A program made the translations under genes and the position numbers. Shown one piece after another: positions 57,943 through 64,000 of a stretch of 64,000 nucleotides of DNA. Source of the DNA: Hofstenia miamia (lineage: Eukaryota; Xenacoelomorpha; Acoela); assembly GCA_004352715.1 (NCBI GenBank), contig SCFE01000006.1:598360-662359 (forward strand). The letters run 5' to 3'. The notes under the pieces were generated by a model. That model worked only from the letters and a program-made list of their open reading frames with translations, had not been told where the DNA came from and did no database searches. Within the stretch, counting starts at the first letter, position 1; each line of letters starts with the position of its first letter.

Positions 57943-60895
57943 ATGGAATCAATGCGGATAGTATTTGTCAGTGCCATTCTTCTTGTTATTATCTCTTCAC
58001 TGGCTGCAGTATACACTAATGATAATTTGTAAGTTCATTTTACCCTTAAACATAAAACTAATATTACAAATTTTAATGAGTTTCACTATATTTTGATGTA
58101 ATCTTTTGAAAACCCTTTGATCTATACAGCAAGTTAATTGCAAAATACGGTAATACTTAATTAGAAATAACATAAATTGTTTGTATCTGAGTGTGTGATA
58201 TATGCCACTTTGGTATGCGTGCAGGTCATCTTTACTAAAATCACGTGTTCATGAAATAATGATAACAAAGAGTGTGCAGCAGAATAGTATTGCAGAATGA
58301 AATTGATGAAGTTAGGGAAGGCTACAATTACTTAGCAATAATAGAGAAAGTAGTCAGAATAGAAGGAAAATAGTAGTTTACGTGGGTTATATCAATGTTA
58401 ATAATTACTTAGAAAGCAAAAGAAAAATATGTGGAAACTTTAGATTCAGAGATTATGTAGATTAACAATTTCATGAATCATTTTTACATGTTATCAAGAA
58501 TTTGAGAAAGATCAGAACAGAGGGGGAAGAAAGAAGCTACAAAAGTAAAGTAGGAAAAAATAGACATTCAAGGCATATGTTTAAAGCAATGCATGTGGAA
58601 TTCAAAAAACTGATAGGTGAAATCTATAATTTTTCTCAAAATGAAAACAGAAACCATCAATCAGAACAAAAAGACGAAGAACCTTGTTGATATAAGATTT
58701 GAGGTTATTGACACATGCATGCCATTTTGAAAGACACTGGAGACACTAGTAAGTCATGATAAATTGAGATCTATGGTAAGATCGAGATTGTGCAGGTATA
58801 AGCCACAGGGTGTCATGGTCAATTATACGATGAGGAGGCCAGACATAGATATGGTAAGTGAATAGATGAGTAAGGTCTTTGATAAACATGGCATAAGCAG
58901 AGGCAAGAAAAATTAAAAACTATGAGAAGAAGAAAACGGCCAATCATAATGATTGTGTAAGAGAGTTGAAATAGTCCCAGAAGTAAGCAGAAAGAAAAAA
59001 TGTTACAGATATTTGTAGCAATTAAGATTTTATATCACAAAAGGCAGCACTTTTAGGAACAACTAGAGAAAAACTGTCAAGCTTTAAACAATATAACTTT
59101 AAAAAATTGTATTGCTGAATATTTTCTTAGTATTAAGATATTAAAAATTATAATATGATAATACGTTTGAGTTTCGTTAGGAAAAATCGTGTATTTGGTG
59201 CCTTGGAATGGTCCCACTGGAAATTGTCAATAACTTCTTATCCGCTTTTCAAGGGAAATATTTTTTTAGAGGTAATAAGCTCTTGAAATAACAGATAGCT
59301 AACAAATAAATATAATATTTGAATTTACATCCATTAATATTGATTTTCTACTTCCAACAATGAATAATTCAATATCATTTTGGAGGTTATATTTTACTAC
59401 AAAGAAGGTCTAATTTTGGGTTTATTCACCACTGCTATTGGAATACACTTTTATAATAATTTTTGTTGTAATAAATAAATATTGTACTCAACGTTCCTAT
59501 AATTTAAATTAAAAACCTGACTTCATTGAAAATGATAGTTAGCGATTATGAACGTCGTTTTAAATGTACATACAGAAGACACATAGCCTAATGTTAACAA
59601 TAAGAGGATGTACCAAAATTTTCATATAAATAAACAAGCCTTAAGCTATCAAATTACAAATATAAAATGTCTCAAATTCTTAATTAGCTTGGAAATCACA
59701 ATTCATCTAAATTAAAATTATATAATGTGTTGCTGTTATTTATTGAATAGGCTTGTAGATTTTTCATTATTGGCAAAATTTAACTATTGTTTCCTGTGTA
59801 TTTAGCAAAACAAAAGCTGTCATAAAATGTATGAAATTTATTAGCAAATTAAATTTTTCATTAGAAATTTCATCTCTTAGTTTTAATTAAAAATTTTGGC
59901 AGGTTATTTGCCTTAGTTCAATTGACTATTGAAGATTACTTAACTCACATAATTGGCAATGATTTCTAAGGAATAAAACACAGAAAATCATCCTTTGTTC
60001 TAACAAAAGTTTGGCAACAATGCACCAATGAATTTATAAAGAAAACAAATAAATTGTTAATCTGAAACTTGTAGTAGTTCACTTAAAATACCTAAGAGTG
60101 TCACTTCAGAATATTTCAGTTAGTATTGATGTTTCCAAATATAAGCTACAATTTAAATGATATACAGATTAACCAATTAAACACTGCTATATTCAAAATA
60201 ATAAGACTTCTTATCACTTTACTAATTAGCCCTAAAACTGAAAAATATAAAGTTCTTTTCAAAATTGCGGATTTACTAGGTGGCATTAAGGAATTAAGGA
60301 TAAAGATATTCGTTATTTGCAATGAGGATAACGTGTCAAATGGAGGGGATATTTAAGCGTATACTACCAATAAAAGGACGATGTAATTAAAAAATCTTTG
60401 AACAAGTTTTCTCTAGAAGAAAACGTTAATATTGATATTCTAAAAATACCAATCTAGAATTTCGAAAGACATTTCAAGGTGCTATAATTGAAAAATTTTA
60501 ATTAAGAATAGATCATGAATTCACGCGAATAATCTCTTGTAATTAATAACTAATTCTAGGAATATCAAGTAGTAATTATATCATAATTCTATTCCTAAAT
60601 TTAGTTCAGTTGTTTTGAATATATATATTTATAATTAATATGTCAAGCAGATTAGCTTCATGTAAGAAATAACTGTTCTTTATAAAACCTTCATACTCAT
60701 TCATTTTAATAGTCTTCGACTTTGAATGATTTGTAAGCAATATATTAAAGCATTCTTTGTTTAATTTTTCTTCAATAACTATTGCATTTTAGATTAAAAA
60801 GATTCGATTCACAATTCACGTATGCCAACAATTTGAAAAGATTTTTTAATCTCAAGACCCGCCCATATATCTTCGATGATTATGATCTAAATTAA
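57943..60895 (+). CDS. two-exon secreted peptide precursor, neuropeptide-like
   Basis: Exon 1, 57943-58028 (86 bp), encodes MESMRIVFVSAILLVIISSL then AAVYTNDN: a clear signal peptide, probably cut after Ala22 or Thr25. It ends at a strong donor (TTT|GTAAGT). Exon 2, 60793-60895, follows a pyrimidine-rich acceptor (CTTCAATAACTATTGCATTTTAG). It joins in phase to give a 62-residue protein with Lys-Arg at 31-32 and 44-45. Cleavage there would release FDSQFTYANNL and a C-terminal FFNLKTRPYIFDDYDLN. No C-terminal Gly for amidation and no Cys are present. AATAAA follows the stop by 57 bp. The 2.76-kb intron holds an RLE-LINE relic. I do not recognise either peptide. The model rests on reading frame, splice sites, dibasic sites and poly(A) signal, all by eye. 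A TTTTAG before ATACTAAAGG at 57922 could mark an upstream 5' UTR intron. Confidence 0.62.
58029..58034 (+). other. 5' splice site, exon 1 of the peptide precursor
   Basis: GTAAGT, a full consensus donor immediately after the signal-peptide coding segment. Confidence 0.65.
58262..59060 (+). mobile_element. highly decayed RLE-type LINE inside the intron
   Basis: Stretches such as GAGTGTGCAGCAG, GATGAAGTTAGGGAAGGCTAC, AGAAAGATCAGAACAGAGG and GGAGGCCAGACATAGA parallel the better copy at 3.5-4.4 kb (KIEEVKEGYKYL, LRKIRTESEG, RRPDI). No useful frame remains. Confidence 0.6.
59061..60770. other. intron or non-coding AT-rich sequence
   Basis: Nothing recognised. A short frame at 60126-60356 has no clear features. 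Confidence 0.5.
60770..60792 (+). other. 3' splice site of the peptide precursor intron
   Basis: Pyrimidine-rich run ending CATTTTAG directly before the exon that opens with the Lys-Arg coding segment. Confidence 0.55.
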
Positions 60896-60951
60896 TGTGC
60901 TGTGCCTGTTTGTTTTTAGGTGTGCCATCAATTGTTGAATATTCGGAAATG

Positions 60952-60957
60952 AATAAA
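60952..60957 (+). terminator. poly(A) signal AATAAA of the peptide precursor
   Basis: Canonical AATAAA 57 bp after the TAA stop. A T/G-containing stretch (GTTTATGATGG) follows. Confidence 0.55.
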
Positions 60958-60959
60958 GT

Positions 60960-61620
60960 TTATGATGGTCATTACTCAACGTGTAAAGTTTTTATTAATT
61001 CAAATTCACCATATTCCTGTAAATTAATAAAAAAGTTATTTTAAGAAACTGACAAATTTTATGATGGTGCCGCTTAGAAAATGAGAACTCATAAATTAGT
61101 AATAACCAAATTTAATAATAACAAAAATCCTGAACAAAGTAGAGATTGCATTAGAATAATATTTTCATAAATGTATTTCAAAATTGTGCTTTATTATTTT
61201 AATAAATTGAAGAAGTTGCTGTAAAATCATTTTAAATTTCAACATAACGGAAAGTTAAAAGAATGCCAGAGATATACATAAATATAAAAGCCTGTGGTAC
61301 AGGGATTTCAATTTACTACCAAATGAACTCTGAATTTGGATTTCTCAACGACTTTCTTAAATATTTGTAACTTAGTCATCAACACTTGTGATATTTGAAG
61401 AATTATATTTACAAAGAATTAAAATATTCAAATGACCTGCATTCCTCACCTAGATTGAGGTTAGTATACGTACTTTCTCTTTTTGATCACTGACTAGTTT
61501 TTCATTACTTAAGGCATTATCATGTAGTATACATTAAATGCTAATTATAGTAATTTATTTGAATATTTTTAGTGTTTCATTGAGCAACTTGCTTCTGTTT
61601 TTTCAAATTTTATATTCATT
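60960..61620. other. AT-rich intergenic stretch
   Basis: No feature recognised. Confidence 0.4.
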
Positions 61621-61621
61621 A

Positions 61622-61774
61622 ATGAAAAAGAATATTCACTTTACAAGTATTTTATTTATTAATATATATGTATATGCGACTTCCGTGCAAAATGTACACC
61701 TGCGTGATAATTTATTGAAAAGTAGACCATTTCAATGCCGTGGATTACTTTGGCTTTGTCAGTGTTTTTTCTGA
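61622..61774 (+). CDS. possible small secreted peptide with C-x6-C-x-C end
   Basis: A 50-residue frame from an internal ATG. MKKNIHFTSILFINIYVYAT reads as a signal peptide (basic n-region, hydrophobic core, Ala near the cut). About 30 residues follow, with NVHLRDNLLKSRPFQCRG and a C-terminal LLWLCQCFF, so the cysteines are spaced C-x6-C-x-C. A longer upstream ATG at 61538 gives 28 more hydrophobic residues and would spoil the signal. An odd number of Cys is unusual for a folded peptide. No AATAAA close by. It lies 0.7 kb after the neuropeptide-like gene on the same strand. No family recognised. Confidence 0.3.
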   Translation: MKKNIHFTSILFINIYVYATSVQNVHLRDNLLKSRPFQCRGLLWLCQCFF

Positions 61775-62196
61775 TGAGCATTATTCTTTGGCATATTAGT
61801 TAGAAAACTTCACAATCTATCTTCATCTCAGCTTGCTTTAGGGAAATGAAAACAATACTACGGCTTTCCCAGGTTGCATGTGTAAATAAAAATGTTTATT
61901 TTCCAGATTGTGGAAGTGGAAATCATTTTTTGGAATGGAATTTTAATGGAAATTGATTGAAATGAATTAAAAAAAGACGTTCTAAGCATTATTGAAAACG
62001 TTTAAATATAAATACAGTTTTTAAGAACAGTAATAAAATCCACTAAAATAACCAATATTAGTCTGAATCATACAAAGATGAGCAAATATAAAAACAAAAT
62101 GTCAAGTGTTATCAGTTAAATAATCGCATCAACATTGTAAAGACTGTTACGCTTGCATCATGTAACATTATTTACTAATAGCGTTCCAACACTGTA

Positions 62197-62881
62197 CAGT
62201 ACCGGCCATAAGTATTGCTAAGGTTATCTTCACAATTAATTTCTGCAGGGATTAAAATAATAACCTTGATTTCTAGCACTAGGCTCAACATGGCATTGTG
62301 AATTCAAAGGTTCATGTAATTATTTAATCAGAAATTATGTTTTCATCCCATGCCCCTGGAAAGGCGAAAGCTAAAAACCATCACCATGAATATACATGCT
62401 ATGTAAATTACAGCAAAAAATTGAATTCAGTGTCTTAAATTTAGTTTATTATAAATGTTGTGTACGAAAATATTCAGAAGATTTGGAAATCATAAGGTTG
62501 AAAATTTAAAAAATTCTATTACATCACATATTTTGATGTAAATTCAATCAATATAATGGGATTTTATAGGTAAATTTAATAGGTAATATTTTCGAAACAA
62601 CTGAATGCATTCATGCGAAAATTTTCTAATGAACTAAAGTTTTCACACCGAATTCGATTTTTTCACTATAATGTACACTGCCTGTATATTAATGAAAGTA
62701 GTTGCCGGGTGCCCATTCACAGGGACATTGGATGAAAGCTAAATTTCTGATTAAAATTTTACACGAAAATTGAATTCAAAATGCCACAATTTGATCTAGT
62801 ACTAAGAAATCAAGTTATTGTATTAATCATTGCAGAAATATATTGTGAAGATGAATTTTGCAATACTTATGGCTGGTACTG
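62197..62881. mobile_element. Tc1/mariner-type MITE with TA target duplication
   Basis: Left end CAGTACCGGCCATAAGTATT and right end (reverse complement) CAGTACCAGCCATAAGTATT. The inverted similarity extends for about 100 bp (ATCTTCACAAT, ATTTCTGCA, AATAAC, TTGATTTCT). TA flanks both ends (62195-62196, 62882-62883). No transposase frame in 685 bp. Confidence 0.85.
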
Positions 62882-63094
62882 TATGTTCATATAAACAAAG
62901 CAATTAATATAATTATGTACATAAAGTTTGTGATGCATTGCAGTTTACTTCCTGATATTTTTCCTATATAATGGTCATGCATATATGACTTTAAAAAATA
63001 TTCTATTATTTGTTCCTTAGTTTCAACCAAACTAATTAACACGTTGCTGTACTGAATTGCAATCATTTTTTACATCAATTTGATAAAGTACTAA

Positions 63095-63326
63095 TAGGGT
63101 TCTGCGAGACCACTCACTCCAATGGGATTCACTGGGAATACATATCAGTGGACTGGAACTAAGGTAGGTCTGGGACAAAAATGAAGACCCTGTATCCACG
63201 GATTTCAGAACTTTAATAAATTTTCCAATTTTGATCAAAATAGAAAATTTTAGGGGATTTAAATGGGACAAAATCCAATGGCACTAAATAAGACTGAAAA
63301 AGGCTTTTTTATCCTGCAGAACCCTA
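63095..63326. mobile_element. short inverted-repeat element
   Basis: TAGGGTTCTGC at the left is exactly inverted at the right (GCAGAACCCTA). 232 bp, non-coding. Ends resemble hAT termini, but flanking 8-mers (AGTACTAA, GCCACTAG) match poorly, so the target duplication is not proven. Confidence 0.6.
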
Positions 63327-63640
63327 GCCACTAGCTCTAAGTGTTATGGAAAGATGTGAATATTTTTAAAGTAGTTGTGGAAATGAAATGGAAGTGAAAG
63401 ACAATCTAATTTTGATACACAAATCTGCACTTTCCTTTCAGAAACGCAATTTGAATATGGTGTGGATCTCACTAGGCAACGCCCCTAAATTTGATGCCAT
63501 CATATGGTAATTGTAATTCTAAAAAAACTTGAATTGATTCTGAAATTGGGGGCATTAAAAACTAAACAGCTCATTGAGCAATTTTTAGAATTTGGGATTT
63601 CTGAATTCAGATTGCACACACACCCGTCCACACATATATA

Positions 63641-63891
63641 GTAAGATTCTCCGGGATTTTCTTGGTGTCAGAACCACTTAATCCCACTGGATTCGGTCCC
63701 AGTTACGCCCCACCTCAGTCCTATAAAATTGTATGTTTGCATAGACCCATTGGTTAAACACACATAACTTCTATTTTGAGAAAAACTAGCTAAAACTTTG
63801 AGTAATACTCTGAATCTGTCCTACCAGTGCCAGTTCTAATGAGTTCCTTGTTTCCAGGTTTGATGGGACAAAGCGGCCCCACAGAACCTTA
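63641..63891. mobile_element. related short element, diverged
   Basis: Shares a block with the preceding element (ACCACT..AATCCCACTGGATTCGGTCCCA against ACCACTCACTCCAATGGGATTCACTGGGA). It has looser inverted ends (TAAGATTCT and AGAACCTTAA). Confidence 0.4.
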
Positions 63892-64000
63892 ATATACAGA
63901 AAAGTGTGATTTCCGACCCTGGTATCGGGACGAGTCAAGTTCGGGTACAATAATTCGCATTTGTGTCTGATCAGGTCGGATATGCTTAGGGAGCAGGCTA
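63892..64000. other. start of a GC-richer repeat, cut by the window edge
   Basis: TCGGGACGAGTCAAGTTCGG and following bases are richer in GC than the surroundings, and probably belong to another element continuing outside the window. Confidence 0.3.

Noticed and set aside
60918-60940. Alternative acceptor TTTGTTTTTAG for the peptide-precursor second exon
   Set aside because: Joining exon 1 here gives a stop after only six residues. The upstream acceptor at 60792 yields an open frame with two dibasic sites.
1-64000. CRISPR arrays, operons, bacterial promoters or rRNA genes
   Set aside because: None seen. Introns, LINEs, Penelope-like and hAT elements show this is animal nuclear DNA, and the direct repeats found are transposon or microsatellite based.

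Overview
The window is AT-rich eukaryotic (metazoan, invertebrate) genomic DNA. I see no operons and no rRNA or complete tRNA genes. There are three small secreted-peptide candidates (one of them split by an intron), many decayed animal-type transposable elements, and abundant (ATT)n and (AT)n microsatellites. The phylum cannot be fixed from sequence alone. A cystine-knot-like peptide and a DD41D mariner-like element would both fit an arthropod, but neither is diagnostic. Five N-runs are present, and two of them are flanked by exact duplicates that look like assembly joins.

Host-gene candidates. (1) 2522-2722, minus strand: a 66-residue signal-peptide protein with six cysteines in an inhibitor-cystine-knot-like order, with a TATA-like box upstream. 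(2) 57943-58028 joined to 60793-60895, plus strand: a two-exon, 62-residue precursor with a signal peptide and two Lys-Arg sites, followed by AATAAA. It looks like a neuropeptide-type precursor. (3) 61622-61774, plus strand: a possible 50-residue secreted peptide with a C-x6-C-x-C end. Weaker candidates lie at 53989-54151, 35357-35644 and 14399-14303.

Layout. 3.1-4.5 kb: RLE-type non-LTR retrotransposon (LINE). 5.8-11.3 kb: three consecutive plus-strand APE-type LINEs, the last two fused in one reading frame. 11.7-13.7 kb: a tRNA-headed SINE with an RLE-LINE tail, then an RLE-LINE fragment, both minus strand and both bordered by (ATT)n. 15.6-16.9 kb: another LINE ending in (ATT)n. 17.4-23.0 kb: a tandem LTR-ORF-LTR-ORF array. 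23.6-28.3 kb: a Ty3/Gypsy-type element, minus strand, with a homologue of the array ORF placed after the integrase. 31.7 kb: a hAT-type MITE with an 8-bp target duplication. 33.8-34.9 kb: decayed RT/RNase H. 35.7-36.4 kb: an internally deleted hAT with an 8-bp target duplication. 37.5-38.6 kb: two Penelope-like GIY-YIG fragments. 38.7-39.5 kb: sequence that looks like low-quality assembly. 40.7-41.3 kb: an internally deleted DD41D mariner-like element. 43.6-44.4 kb: a nested palindromic element. 44.8-48.1 kb: RLE-LINE, a LINE with a mutated 2A-like motif, and a 519-bp direct repeat bracketing a LINE 3' end. 48.5 kb: mariner relic. 56.1-56.8 kb: LINE relic. 62.2 kb: Tc1-like MITE. 63.1-63.9 kb: two related short inverted-repeat elements.

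Most of the coding potential is dead transposon sequence. The (ATT)n tracts mostly sit at LINE or SINE 3' ends. RLE-type elements are found against (ATT)n on one or both sides, as expected for an R4/Dong-like lineage that targets TAA repeats.
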